Positions 8,904 through 18,269 are shown, counted from the stretch's first letter. The stretch is 64,000 bases of DNA from Bradyrhizobium sp. AZCC 2262 (GCF_036924535.1 NZ_JAZHRT010000001.1:2046001-2110000); one strand, 5' to 3'. Numbers and translations are program-made. The notes: generated by a model not told the origin, from the letters alone.

Positions 8904-10130
8904 ATGAAAGCTGGAATACATCAGACCCTGATCGCCGCAGCTGCGGCGACTCTCTTCGTCAATCAAGCCGGCGCACAGACGGCCGCTGTTTCCGACGATG
9001 TCGTGAAGATCGGCGTGTTGACCGACATGTCCGGGCAATTCTCTCACGAATCCGGCGAAGGTTCGGTCACGGCGATCAAGATGGCCGTCGAGGATTTCGG
9101 CGGCAAGGTATTGGGCAAGCCAATCCAGGTCGTCGTGGCGGACCATCAGAACAAGCCGGACACGGCATCGACGCTGGCGCGCAAGTTTTATGACGTCGAA
9201 AAGGTCGACATGATCGCCAACCTGATCAATTCCTCGATCGCGCTCGGCGTCTCCCAACTTGCGAAGGAGAAGAACCGGATTGCTATCATCAATGGTTCCG
9301 GCTCGTCCCGCCTGACCAACGACGCCTGCACCCCCAACAGTATCCATTATGCGTACGACACCTATGCTCTCGCCAAGGGAACGGGCTCGGCGATGCTGAA
9401 GGCCGGCTTGAAGAGCTGGTACTTCCTCACCGCCGACTACGCGTTCGGACATGCGCTTGAGGCCGATACCACCGCCGTCGTCAAGTCGCTTGGTGGCGAG
9501 GTCGTGGGCGCGACGCGCTATCCGCCAGAAACCTTCGACCAGTCGTCGTTTCTGCTGAAGGCCCAGGCCTCGAAAGCGAAAGTCGTCGCGCTTGCCGGTT
9601 CGGGAACGGTGCTGGTGAACGCAGTGAAATCGGCGCAGGAATTCGGCATCCTGAAGGGCGGACAGGAACTGGCGGGATTGCTGGTCTGGATCACCGACAT
9701 CAAGAGCATGGGGCTTGATCTCGCGCAGGGACTGGTGCTGACAAACGCATTCTACTGGGATCGTGACGACGAGACGCGCGCATGGTCGAAGCGTTTCTAC
9801 GACCGGATGAAACGTATGCCCCATATGGGCGATGCCGGCGATTATTCCTCGACGATGCACTATCTCGCAGCGGTCAAGGCTGCCGGAACGGATGACGCTA
9901 CGGCCGTCATGAGCAAGATGCATGAGCTGCCGATCAACGACTTCTTCGCCAAGAACGGCCGGATCCGCGAGGACGGTCGTATGGTGCACGACATGTACGT
10001 GTACGAGGTCAAGAAGCCGTCGGAGTCGAAGGGTGAATGGGACTACTACAAGCTTCGCGAGGTGATCCCCGGCGACCAGGCGTTCCGTCCGCTCAAGGAC
10101 AGCGTCTGCCCGTTGGTCAAGAAGAGTTGA
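8904..10130 (+). CDS. ABC transporter substrate-binding protein, Liv type (orphan)
   Basis: The 408-aa periplasmic binding protein has a Sec signal peptide (residues 1 to about 24, ending AGA) and a type-I fold of the leucine/amide-binding family (start KIGVLTDMSGQFS). It would capture a small organic ligand in the periplasm. GGGAGGGAAGCC before ATG 8904 is a good ribosome site. No permease or ATPase adjoins it; the nearest complete Liv-type importer is at 18270-21658, which it may use. The upstream tandem repeat suggests control by the divergent HxlR protein. Confidence 0.88.
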   Translation: MKAGIHQTLIAAAAATLFVNQAGAQTAAVSDDVVKIGVLTDMSGQFSHESGEGSVTAIKMAVEDFGGKVLGKPIQVVVADHQNKPDTASTLARKFYDVEKVDMIANLINSSIALGVSQLAKEKNRIAIINGSGSSRLTNDACTPNSIHYAYDTYALAKGTGSAMLKAGLKSWYFLTADYAFGHALEADTTAVVKSLGGEVVGATRYPPETFDQSSFLLKAQASKAKVVALAGSGTVLVNAVKSAQEFGILKGGQELAGLLVWITDIKSMGLDLAQGLVLTNAFYWDRDDETRAWSKRFYDRMKRMPHMGDAGDYSSTMHYLAAVKAAGTDDATAVMSKMHELPINDFFAKNGRIREDGRMVHDMYVYEVKKPSESKGEWDYYKLREVIPGDQAFRPLKDSVCPLVKKS

Positions 10131-10592
10131 CCTCCACAATGATAAGCGGAGCTCCCGAGCCCTCGCGATGTGGCACTGGGAATTGCGCCCGCCCTCAGGC
10201 GGACGCGGCATCGAGCCGGTCGACCATCCGATCATCAGACCTTCGATCAACGCAGTCGCGGAGACTTACGACCTCGCAAACGGCAGCCCCGAGCTCGTCT
10301 CCCATGGGTGTATCTTCACCGAGCCATTTGGGTCCGCGGCAGTGGTGGCGCCATATGCTGATCGTGAAGCCGAGGAGCGTATCGGTGCAAGGGCTCGATC
10401 GGTGTGGGTTCGACGCCGGCATCTTTCTGTGCGGGCGGGTCGTTGCGGCAACAGAAAATAATCGGAAGCAAGCGGCGCCAGCAAAGGGCTCAGTCGAGGT
10501 AAGTCGAGGCCGATCTGAACTGCCGGGAATGGTCCGTGTGGTTACAAATTGTGCAACTCGATCTAAAAATGCAGCAGATGTTCGGCAATAAC
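10131..10592. other. Gene-less stretch between binding protein and marR
   Basis: No reading frame here has recognisable protein character. A short GC hairpin with arms CCGCC and GGCGG lies near 10190-10203 after the binding-protein stop, without a T-run. The rest shows nothing I can name. A decayed gene cannot be excluded. Confidence 0.45.
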
Positions 10593-11111
10593 TCAATCGA
10601 ATATGACAGAAGCACTGTCATGACTGGAGTGGGCCGTGACAATGCGCTGCATCATATCGATGAAGGCTGCTTGCTCCGGTCCACTTAAGTTCTCCAGCGT
10701 GGCGCGGTGCGCGGACCGCGCCGATGCCTCGATTCTTCCCAGAAGTGCTGCTCCCGCCGGGGTCAATTTGCAGAGACGCGCGCGACGGTCCTCATCGTTG
10801 ACGGCTCTCTCGACAAAATTGCGAGCGGCCAGCCGCTTGAGCGCTCCGGTCGTCGTCGTCCTGTCCAGCGCGATATCGGCCGCCAACGTGGTCTGATCGG
10901 CGGTTTTCCGTACTGCGAGCGCCGAAAGCAGGCTGTATTGCAGCGGCGTCACCTCGAATTCTCCGCACGCTTCCTGAAACAGCGCAACGTGAATCTGATG
11001 CAGCCGCCGAATCAGAAAGCCCGGCCGTTCTGACAGCGGCCACGGGCGATGTCTGGTCTCGCCATGCCGCTTTTTTGCTTTCCGCAACGCACTCTCCCCG
11101 CCTCGGAACAT
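10593..11111 (-). CDS. MarR-family transcriptional regulator
   Basis: The 172-aa protein has a MarR winged helix: QYSLLSALAV, then the recognition region LDRTTTTGALKRL, then the wing DRRARLCKLT. ATG 11111 gives a normal MarR length; a much longer frame runs on upstream only as an antisense shadow. It is divergent from the amidohydrolase-molybdenum hydroxylase operon, and a 22-bp palindrome sits between them. It likely represses that operon until a substrate or intermediate binds. Confidence 0.88.
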   Translation of the reverse strand: MFRGGESALRKAKKRHGETRHRPWPLSERPGFLIRRLHQIHVALFQEACGEFEVTPLQYSLLSALAVRKTADQTTLAADIALDRTTTTGALKRLAARNFVERAVNDEDRRARLCKLTPAGAALLGRIEASARSAHRATLENLSGPEQAAFIDMMQRIVTAHSSHDSASVIFD

Positions 11112-11180
11112 CGATGCGATTAGCTCGATTCGATCGAACTTCGCCACGGGAAGATCATGGCACGAAGTTTGCTCTTGTAA

Positions 11181-11202
11181 AATACGAAGTATGCTTCGTA
11201 TT
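11181..11202. promoter_or_regulatory. 22-bp palindrome, probable MarR operator
   Basis: Arms AATACGAAG (11181-11189) and CTTCGTATT (11194-11202) are perfectly complementary around TATG. A related half-site CACGAAGTTTGCT occurs 22 bases upstream at 11161-11173. The palindrome lies between the divergent starts at 11111 and 11250, and between a weak -35 (TTGTAA, 11175) and -10 (TATTCT, 11199). Size and symmetry fit a MarR dimer. Confidence 0.65.
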
Positions 11203-11249
11203 CTGGCGAGGGCGGTAACGCCGCCGGCGAAGAACAGGGGAGATTGTTC

Positions 11250-12527
11250 ATGTCGATCAGCGCCACCTTCGACCAGCTTCTGCGCGGCGGCCGCGTGATC
11301 TGTCCGGCCTCCGGCATCGACGGAATCAGGGACGTCGCCATCCGCAATGGCAAGATCGCGGCGGTGCAGAGCGACATTTTGCCAACCAGTGCCAGAGAGG
11401 TGATCGACGTCACAGGCAAGCTGGTATTGCCCGGGCTCATCGACACCCACGCGCATGTCTATCAGTATGTCACCGGCCGCTTCGGCATGAATGCCGACAT
11501 GGTGGGCGTCCAGTCCGGCGTGACGACGCTGGTCGATCAGGGCGGTCCCTCCTGCATGACGCTGCCCGGCTTCCGGCACTTCGTCGCCGAGCCTGCGAAA
11601 TCGCGTGTCTATGCCTTCCTGTCGGCCTACCTCGTCGGTGGACTCGAGGGCCATTACTATCCGCAACTCTATAGTCCTGAAGGTGTCGATATCGACGCCA
11701 CGGTAAAGGCGGCGACGGCCAATCTCGACATTATTCGCGGCATCAAAGCCCATGCGGAGATCGGCGGTTTCGCGCGCTGGGGTATTCGCGTAATCGAAAT
11801 GGCGGCTGAGATCGGACGCCGCGCCGATCTGCCGGTCTATGTGCATTTCGGTCAGCTCTGGGGCCTGCCCGAAAGCGGCACCAACGGCGAAGATGTCGAT
11901 ACGATTCTGGAGCGCGTGATTCCGTTGCTGCGGGAGGGTGACGTGCTGGCGCATCCGTTCACGCGCCACCCCGGCGGCTTCGTCAACCGTGAGGGAGAAG
12001 TGCATCCTGTGATTCAGGCGGCGCTCGATCGCGGCCTGAAGGTCGACGTCGGTCACGGCAGTCATTTCTCCTATCGTCTCGCCAAGAAGGCGCTCGCCGC
12101 CGGCATTATTCCCACCACGCTCGGTGCGGACATTCACGGCTACAACACCCACGTGCCAGCACCTGCCGGCACGCCCGATCAGCACGAGGACGACGAAAAT
12201 CATCCCTTCGCCGGCCAGGCCAAGTTCAGCCTGGTCCAGGCGATGAGTTCGATGATGGCGCTCGGCCTCGCGCTTGAGCAGGTCGTGCCGATGGTCACAT
12301 CCAGCCCGGCCAGGATGCTCGGCCGTGCCGACGAAATCGGCGCGCTCAAAGTGGGCATGGAAGCCGACGTCTCGGTGATCGGAGAACGAACCGGACGATT
12401 TGTCCTTCGTGACAACGAGAACAATGAGGTCATTGCCGAGCGTCTGTTGCAGCCTGCGTTCTGCCTCCGTGCCGGTACGCGATACGACGCGGTGGCGCCA
12501 ATTCTGCCGCAGGCCGTTGCGGCGTAA
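11250..12527 (+). CDS. Amidohydrolase-superfamily metal-dependent hydrolase (dihydroorotase/deacetylase-like)
   Basis: The 425-aa TIM-barrel amidohydrolase shows the first-strand metal pair in IDTHAHV, a candidate carboxylated lysine in IKAHAEIG, later His ligands in VHFG and HGSHFS, and the catalytic Asp in LGADIH. It resembles the dihydroorotase/N-acyl deacetylase branch. It probably opens a cyclic amide or removes an acyl group. ATG 11250 follows AGGGGAG at ideal spacing; a TTG at 11244 is in frame. It is the first gene after the MarR operator and the first of a ten-gene run with a molybdenum hydroxylase and importer. Substrate unknown. Confidence 0.87.
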   Translation: MSISATFDQLLRGGRVICPASGIDGIRDVAIRNGKIAAVQSDILPTSAREVIDVTGKLVLPGLIDTHAHVYQYVTGRFGMNADMVGVQSGVTTLVDQGGPSCMTLPGFRHFVAEPAKSRVYAFLSAYLVGGLEGHYYPQLYSPEGVDIDATVKAATANLDIIRGIKAHAEIGGFARWGIRVIEMAAEIGRRADLPVYVHFGQLWGLPESGTNGEDVDTILERVIPLLREGDVLAHPFTRHPGGFVNREGEVHPVIQAALDRGLKVDVGHGSHFSYRLAKKALAAGIIPTTLGADIHGYNTHVPAPAGTPDQHEDDENHPFAGQAKFSLVQAMSSMMALGLALEQVVPMVTSSPARMLGRADEIGALKVGMEADVSVIGERTGRFVLRDNENNEVIAERLLQPAFCLRAGTRYDAVAPILPQAVAA

Positions 12528-12564
12528 GGAGGCCAGCGTCAGGTCGATCGGGGAGAATGCCACC

Positions 12565-14949
12565 GTGCGCAATGAGCGCGAGTTTCCTTCCGCAGGCGGA
12601 GCGGGCGCCGGACAAGGCGTCGGCGCGCGGCTGGCGCGAAAGGAAGACGATCGGCTGATGCGGGGCCGTGGCCAGTTCGTGGCCGATATTCGCCTTGCCG
12701 GGCTGCAGGACGTTGCTTTTGTACGCAGCCCTTTGGCGCATGCGCTGATCCGTGGCATCCATGTGCCGGAACATTATCGCGGGAGTGTCTTCACTGCGGC
12801 GGATCTGGCTGGCGTCAATCCGATCCGTGCGGTGTCAGGGCTGCCGGGATTCAAGATTTCCGAGCAGCCGGTGCTTGCCACCGGCAAGGTGCGTCAGGTC
12901 GGCGAGCTCGTGGCCATGTGTGTGGCGCCGACGCGTGCCGAGGCGGAGGACATCGCGGCGGCGGTGACGCTCGATCTCGAAGAGCTTCCCGCGGTCCATG
13001 ACATGCTAAAGGCGCGCGAGCCGGATTCGGCGCTGGTGCACGAGCATTGGGGCGATAACGTCTTTCTCGAAACCAATTTCGAGGTCGACATCTCCAGGGC
13101 GTTCGATGCTCCGATCAAGGTGTCGCGCGAGATATCGACCGCGCGGCAGTGCATGTCACCGCTCGAAGGGCGCGGCGTGGTCGCGACCTTCGATCATCGT
13201 CTCGACCAGCTCACGCTCTATTCCTCGGCCCAGATGCCGCACATCACGCGCAGCGGCCTTGCCGAGTGCCTCAGCATGGAGCAGGGCCGAATCCGTATCG
13301 TCTCCCCCGACGTCGGCGGCGGCTTCGGGCACAAGGGAATCCTGCTGCCGGAAGAAGTCTGCCTTTCCTGGCTGACGCAGCGTCGCGGCCATCCCGTGCG
13401 CTGGACCGAGGATCGCCGCGAGCATCTCATCGCCAGCTCCAACTGCCGCGAGCACCACTACAAGATCACCGTCTATGCCGATCGTGACGGCCGGCTGCGC
13501 GGCATCGACTGTGAAGCGACCGTCGATTCCGGCGCTTACTCGTCCTATCCGTTCTCGGCGTGCCTTGAGGCGGCGCAGGTCGCCAGCATCCTGCCTGGAC
13601 CTTATTTGATGCCGGCCTATCGCTGCCGGACGTTTTCGGTTGCGACCAACAAGTGTCCGATCCTGCCTTATCGTGGCGTGGCCCGCACCGGCGTCTGCTT
13701 CGCGCTGGAGCTGATGCTCGATCTGGTGGCGGCGGAAGCCGGGCTGGAGCCGGGCGAAGTGCGCCTGCGCAATCTGGTGCAGCCCGGGCAGATGCCGTTC
13801 GACAACATCACCAACAAGCACTTTGACAGCGGGGATTATCCCGAGGCGATGCGGCGGGCGCTGGCGTCCATCGACGTCGAAGGCGTGCGGGAACGCCAGC
13901 GCAAGGGAGAGGCCGACGGGCGCCGGATCGGCGTCGGCGTCTCGATCTATTGCGAGCAGGCCGCGCACGGCACCTCGGTCTATTCCGGCTGGGGCATTCC
14001 GATGGTGCCCGGCCGTGAGCAGGCTTCCGCGCGTCTGACGCCGGACGGCGGCCTCGAAGTCAGGGTCGGCGTGCATTCGCATGGGCAGGGCATGGAGACG
14101 ACGCTGGCCCAGGTCGCGCATGAGATGCTGGGCATCGACGTCGCCAAGGTGCGCCTGATCCTCGGCGACACGGCGATGACGCCGTATTCGACCGGCACCT
14201 GGGGCTCGCGCTCGATGGTGATGGCAGGCGGCGCGGTCGCAACCGCCTGCCGCGAGTTGGGTGAACGCGCCAGACGCATCGGTGCCAAGCTGTTGCAGCA
14301 CGATCCGGCTGCGGTGGTGCTGCAGAACGGCGAGGTTCGCGGCGTCAACGGCAGCGTCACCTTGAAGGAAATCGCCCATACCTGGTATCGCCGGCCGCAG
14401 GATCTGCCTGCTGACGTCGATCCCGGCGGGCTGGAAGTGACGTCCGGCTACAAGCCGCAGCGCGATACCGGAACCTTTAGCTATGCGGCGCACGCCGCGG
14501 TCGTCGCGGTCGATCCGGATCTCGGAGAGGTCGAGATCCTCGATTACGTCATCGTCGAGGACGGCGGCGTTCTCGTCAATCCGATGGTGGTGGACGGCCA
14601 GATCTATGGCGGTCTGGCCCAGGGCATCGGCACCGCGCTGTACGAAGAGATGCCGTTCGACGCGTCCGGCCAGCCGCTCGCGACGACGCTTGCCGACTAT
14701 CTGCTGCCCGGAGCCACCGAAGTGCCGTCGCCGCGTCTTGATCATATGGAGACGCCGTCACCCTATACCCAGTTCGGCGTGAAGGGCATCGGCGAGGGCG
14801 GCGCCATCGCGCCGCCGGCGGCAATTGCCAACGCCGTCAACGACGCGCTGCGGTCGCTCGACGTGGAGCTGATGCAGTCGCCGATTACGCCGTATCGCGT
14901 CGTCGAGGCGGTTCTGGCCGCGCGCCACGCAGAAAGGCCGGCGGCATGA
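12565..14949 (+). CDS. Molybdenum hydroxylase large Moco-binding subunit
   Basis: The 794-aa CoxL-like subunit has the RKEDDRLMRG start region, GGGFGHKG in the first Moco segment, PYRGVART in the second and the catalytic Glu744 in GIGEGGAIAPP. GTG 12565 is chosen because GGGAG is 9 bases upstream; the frame runs further upstream only inside the preceding gene. It lacks the CO-dehydrogenase loop, so it is a hydroxylase of an aldehyde or ring compound. Its stop overlaps the FAD-subunit start by 4 bases. Electrons pass to the 2Fe-2S-CoxG protein and FAD subunit downstream. Confidence 0.9.
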   Translation: MRNEREFPSAGGAGAGQGVGARLARKEDDRLMRGRGQFVADIRLAGLQDVAFVRSPLAHALIRGIHVPEHYRGSVFTAADLAGVNPIRAVSGLPGFKISEQPVLATGKVRQVGELVAMCVAPTRAEAEDIAAAVTLDLEELPAVHDMLKAREPDSALVHEHWGDNVFLETNFEVDISRAFDAPIKVSREISTARQCMSPLEGRGVVATFDHRLDQLTLYSSAQMPHITRSGLAECLSMEQGRIRIVSPDVGGGFGHKGILLPEEVCLSWLTQRRGHPVRWTEDRREHLIASSNCREHHYKITVYADRDGRLRGIDCEATVDSGAYSSYPFSACLEAAQVASILPGPYLMPAYRCRTFSVATNKCPILPYRGVARTGVCFALELMLDLVAAEAGLEPGEVRLRNLVQPGQMPFDNITNKHFDSGDYPEAMRRALASIDVEGVRERQRKGEADGRRIGVGVSIYCEQAAHGTSVYSGWGIPMVPGREQASARLTPDGGLEVRVGVHSHGQGMETTLAQVAHEMLGIDVAKVRLILGDTAMTPYSTGTWGSRSMVMAGGAVATACRELGERARRIGAKLLQHDPAAVVLQNGEVRGVNGSVTLKEIAHTWYRRPQDLPADVDPGGLEVTSGYKPQRDTGTFSYAAHAAVVAVDPDLGEVEILDYVIVEDGGVLVNPMVVDGQIYGGLAQGIGTALYEEMPFDASGQPLATTLADYLLPGATEVPSPRLDHMETPSPYTQFGVKGIGEGGAIAPPAAIANAVNDALRSLDVELMQSPITPYRVVEAVLAARHAERPAA

Positions 14950-15782
14950 AACCGGCGCCTTTCGGCTACGAACGTCCACGCGACTTGCAGGCGGCGCTTG
15001 CCGTGCTCGGCGAGGCCAAAACGTCCGCCAAGATCATTGCCGGCGGCCAGTCGCTTGGTCCCATGCTCAATCTGCGGCTGGTGGAGCCGGGGGTGATCGT
15101 CGACATCACCGCTCTTGCCGAGCTCAAGCAGGCCGAGCGCCGCGGCGACGAACTCGTGCTCGGGGCCTGTGTTACCCACGCTGACATCGAGGACGGACGC
15201 ATTCCGGACGTCACGCGCGGCGCCATGCAAGGCGTCGCCGCCAACATCGCCTACCGCGCCGTGCGCAATCGCGGCACGGTCGGCGGGTCTCTCAGCCATG
15301 CCGATCCCGCGGCAGACTGGGTATCCGCGCTGTCGGCGCTGGGTGCGCGACTGACGCTGCGAAGCCGCGCGGGTGCTCGCACGGTCGCGATGGAGGATTT
15401 CATCGTCGGCGCGCTCGAATCCGCGCTGCGCGATGGCGAGATCGTCGAGACCATTCATGTCCCGGCGATGCCTGCATCGGCGCACTGGGGCTATGCCAAG
15501 AGCTGCCGCAAGACCGGCGAATTTGCGCACGCGATCGGCGCAATCCTGATCGATCCCAGTGCCGCATCCGCCCGCGTCGTGATCGGCGCGATCGATTCCG
15601 CGCCGATCGTCATCACGAATGCGGCGGAATTGTTCGGCGGACGCATTGCCGGCGACTACAAGGATCGCTTCGACGCGTGTGTGGCTGATGTCCTGCTGGT
15701 CAAGGCGGGCGTCTCGAATGCGACGCATCGCCATATCCATGTCAACGTGCTGAAGCGTGCGGTCCGCGAGGCCGCCGCATGA
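14946..15782 (+). CDS. Molybdenum hydroxylase FAD-binding subunit
   Basis: The 278-aa CoxM-like protein has AGGQSLGPML near residue 33 and GTVGGSLSHADP near 115, the two FAD-contact loops. Its ends overlap the Moco gene by 4 bases and the 2Fe-2S-CoxG gene by 4 bases, so all three subunits are translationally coupled. It is slightly shorter than the paralogue at 882 but complete. Confidence 0.9.
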   Translation: MKPAPFGYERPRDLQAALAVLGEAKTSAKIIAGGQSLGPMLNLRLVEPGVIVDITALAELKQAERRGDELVLGACVTHADIEDGRIPDVTRGAMQGVAANIAYRAVRNRGTVGGSLSHADPAADWVSALSALGARLTLRSRAGARTVAMEDFIVGALESALRDGEIVETIHVPAMPASAHWGYAKSCRKTGEFAHAIGAILIDPSAASARVVIGAIDSAPIVITNAAELFGGRIAGDYKDRFDACVADVLLVKAGVSNATHRHIHVNVLKRAVREAAA

Positions 15783-16975
15783 ACATGATAGCACTCACCG
15801 TGAACCAGCGCGCAGTGCGGGCCCTGGCCGAGCCTCGCACCAATCTTGCGGATTTTGTCCGCGAGAAGCTGGATCTGACCGGCACCCATCTCGGCTGCGA
15901 GCACGGCGTCTGCGGGGCGTGCACGGTGCTGCTCGACGGCGTCCCGGCGCGCTCATGTATTACCTATGCGGTGGCCTGCGAAGGGGCTGAGGTGACCACG
16001 ATCGAAGGCCTCGACGAGGACAACATTACGACAGAACTTCGCGCGGCCTTCACCCGCGAACACGCGTTGCAATGCGGCTACTGCACGCCGGGAATGCTGG
16101 TCTCCGCGCGCGATCTCGTGCTGCGCCTGCCGCAAGCCGACGAGCGCATGATCCGCGTCGGATTGAGCGGCAATCTGTGCCGGTGCACCGGCTATGTCGG
16201 TATCGTGCGGGCGGTCCAGTTCGTGATCGAAGCGCGGCGTGCCCGCAATATCGCGCCGATGCCGGACGGAGGGCGAAAGATCCTGGGTCCCGTCGGCTCA
16301 GGTCGAGGCGACGCGGACCGCACCGAACGCATGCGATTGGTCGGAAACGAACCAACGTCGCCCGAAGCGGTCGGTTTGGTTCCTTCGATTCCGGATTTCA
16401 TCCCGGCCACCGTCCTGGAACAGCAGTTCAGCGTCGCGCATCCGCCTGAGCAGGTATTTGCGATGTTCGACGATATCGCAGCCGTCGCGGCCTGTCTTCC
16501 CGGCGCGTCGTTGACGGCGTCGCCGAAGCCGGAGCGCGTCGAAGGTGCTATCCGGGTCAGGATCGGTCCGATTGCCGCGACGTTCCAGGGAGCTGCACGC
16601 GTCGAGCGAAACCCCGCCGATATGTCCGGCCGCATCATCGGCATCGGTAACGACCGGCGCAGCCGGTCCTCGACGCAGGGCGAAATTCGCTACCGGCTGG
16701 TGCCCATCGAGCAGGGGACGCGCGTCGACCTTTCCATCGGATATACGCTCACTGGAATGTTGGCGCAGGTCGGAAGGCCGGGGCTGGTCCGCGATCTCGC
16801 GGCGCGATTGATCGCGGAGTTTGCCGGCAATCTCGATCGCCGGCTGTCGGGTACATCCTCGGCAGATGCCGTTGCTGCCGACCTGAACGGAATAGCGCTG
16901 GTTTTCGGCCTTTTGCGCGCGCGGGTCGCGGGTTGGGTTGGTCGTTTCTCGTCCAAAAATGATGGGGCGACGTGA
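15779..16975 (+). CDS. Fused 2Fe-2S subunit and CoxG (SRPBCC) domain protein
   Basis: Residues 1 to about 155 of this 398-aa protein are a complete 2Fe-2S subunit, with Cys40, 45, 48 and 60 and Cys99, 102, 134 and 136. After a charged linker, residues about 213-355 match the CoxG/SRPBCC fold (start EQQFSVAHPPEQVFAMFDD). A C-terminal stretch near 370-393 is amphipathic to hydrophobic. In CO oxidisers, CoxG is a separate membrane-recruitment protein for the dehydrogenase. Fusing it to the electron-transfer subunit could couple the hydroxylase directly to the membrane quinone pool. The fusion is plain from one uninterrupted frame; the role is inference. Confidence 0.88.
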   Translation: MNMIALTVNQRAVRALAEPRTNLADFVREKLDLTGTHLGCEHGVCGACTVLLDGVPARSCITYAVACEGAEVTTIEGLDEDNITTELRAAFTREHALQCGYCTPGMLVSARDLVLRLPQADERMIRVGLSGNLCRCTGYVGIVRAVQFVIEARRARNIAPMPDGGRKILGPVGSGRGDADRTERMRLVGNEPTSPEAVGLVPSIPDFIPATVLEQQFSVAHPPEQVFAMFDDIAAVAACLPGASLTASPKPERVEGAIRVRIGPIAATFQGAARVERNPADMSGRIIGIGNDRRSRSSTQGEIRYRLVPIEQGTRVDLSIGYTLTGMLAQVGRPGLVRDLAARLIAEFAGNLDRRLSGTSSADAVAADLNGIALVFGLLRARVAGWVGRFSSKNDGAT

Positions 16976-17055
16976 TGGATCGAAGTCTCCGCGTGCTGCG
17001 GAAACGACAAGGTTTGGACTGCGGATAGATGAACAGCGTGAGATTGGAGAACCAC

Positions 17056-18210
17056 ATGATACGGACTTTCAGACTTGTTCCGACGATAGCGCTGGCGTTC
17101 GCCTTGCTGGGTAGTGCCGCCAACGCTCAGACCATCAAGATCGGTGTGAACGAGCCCCTGACGGGCGCGTTCGCCGCGTCCGGTACCTACGTCGTCAACG
17201 GCGCCAGGATCGCGGCCGACGAGATCAACGCAAAGGGCGGCATTCTCGGCAAGAAGCTCGAGCTCGTCATCGAGGACAACAAGAGCAATCCGACCGAGGC
17301 AGCCGCCGTTGCGGAAAAGCTGATCACCAGCGACAAGGTGCCGGTCCTGATGGGGGCCTGGGGCTCGAGCCTGACGCTGGCCGTGATGCCCAAGCTGATG
17401 GAATACGAAACGCCGATGGTGGTTGAGACCTCCTCGTCGGGCAAGATCACCACGACCGGCAATCCCTACATCTTCCGTATCTCGCCGCCGTCGGCGATCG
17501 AGGCCGCGGCGTTCAAGGGGATCGTTGACAAGCTCGAACTGAAGAAGGTCGATTTCCTCGTCATCAACAATGACTGGGGGCGGGGCACCGCTGAGGACTT
17601 CAGCAAGATGATGAAGGAAAAGGGGATCGCGGTCGGCGCCGTCGAGACGATGGATCAGGGCGCCCAGGACATGAGCGCGCAGCTTTCCAAGCTGAAGGGG
17701 ACCGATTCAGAGACCATCATCGTGACCACGGCGGTGGACCAGCTGACGCTGATCTTCAAGCAGGCGTCGGCGTTGGGCCTCAAGAAGCGCATCATCACCA
17801 CCGGTGGCTCGCAGAATCCGGACCAGATCATCGCGCAGGCGGGAGCCGCCGCCAACGGCACCATGCACCTGACGACCTTCCTGCCCTGGTTCCCCGACAA
17901 GACGCCGAACCCCGAGGCAACCAATTACTTCATCTCCGAATGGAAGAAGCGCGGCTTCGACTTCGCCGGCTGCACCGAAAGCTTCCGTGGCTATGACGGC
18001 ATCCGCACGGTGGCAGCCGCGATCGAGAAGGCGGGCAAGGCGGAGCCTGCGGCGATCAAGGCGGCGCTGTGGGATATCAAGATCAAGGGCCTGAATGGCG
18101 ACATCGTGTTCCGCAAATCCGGTCCCGAAGGCAAGGAAAGCGGCCAGAGCCAGCCCAACGTCTATCTGATCGAAATCACCGACGGCAAGATCGGCATGAA
18201 GACGCTCTGA
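17056..18210 (+). CDS. ABC transporter substrate-binding protein, Liv type
   Basis: The 384-aa periplasmic binding protein has a Sec signal peptide (about 1-25, ending ANA-QT) followed by IKIGVNEPLTG. ATG 17056 after GGAGA is preferred over the in-frame ATG 17029. It starts the importer part of the operon and would deliver the hydroxylase substrate to the permeases encoded downstream. A strong hairpin directly after its stop may keep its mRNA more abundant than that of the permeases. Confidence 0.9.
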   Translation: MIRTFRLVPTIALAFALLGSAANAQTIKIGVNEPLTGAFAASGTYVVNGARIAADEINAKGGILGKKLELVIEDNKSNPTEAAAVAEKLITSDKVPVLMGAWGSSLTLAVMPKLMEYETPMVVETSSSGKITTTGNPYIFRISPPSAIEAAAFKGIVDKLELKKVDFLVINNDWGRGTAEDFSKMMKEKGIAVGAVETMDQGAQDMSAQLSKLKGTDSETIIVTTAVDQLTLIFKQASALGLKKRIITTGGSQNPDQIIAQAGAAANGTMHLTTFLPWFPDKTPNPEATNYFISEWKKRGFDFAGCTESFRGYDGIRTVAAAIEKAGKAEPAAIKAALWDIKIKGLNGDIVFRKSGPEGKESGQSQPNVYLIEITDGKIGMKTL

Positions 18211-18220
18211 CGTCACATCA

Positions 18221-18246
18221 CCGTCGAGGGCCGCGGCCCTCGACGG
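18221..18246 (+). other. Perfect 26-bp palindrome after a binding-protein gene
   Basis: The stem CCGTCGAGGGC pairs with GCCCTCGACGG around a 4-base loop, starting 11 bases after the binding-protein stop and ending 24 bases before the permease start. No T-run follows. It probably stabilises or partly terminates the upstream message so that binding protein exceeds permease. Confidence 0.6.
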
Positions 18247-18269
18247 CATCAGGACATCTGGGGGCCCCC

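Noticed and set aside
10168..10592. Small genes in the gap before marR
   Set aside because: Frames on both strands overlap each other, show no family motif and have poor starts.
11112..12758. Long minus-strand open frame continuing upstream of the MarR gene
   Set aside because: It is antisense to the amidohydrolase and lacks protein-family character. MarR has a normal length from 11111.
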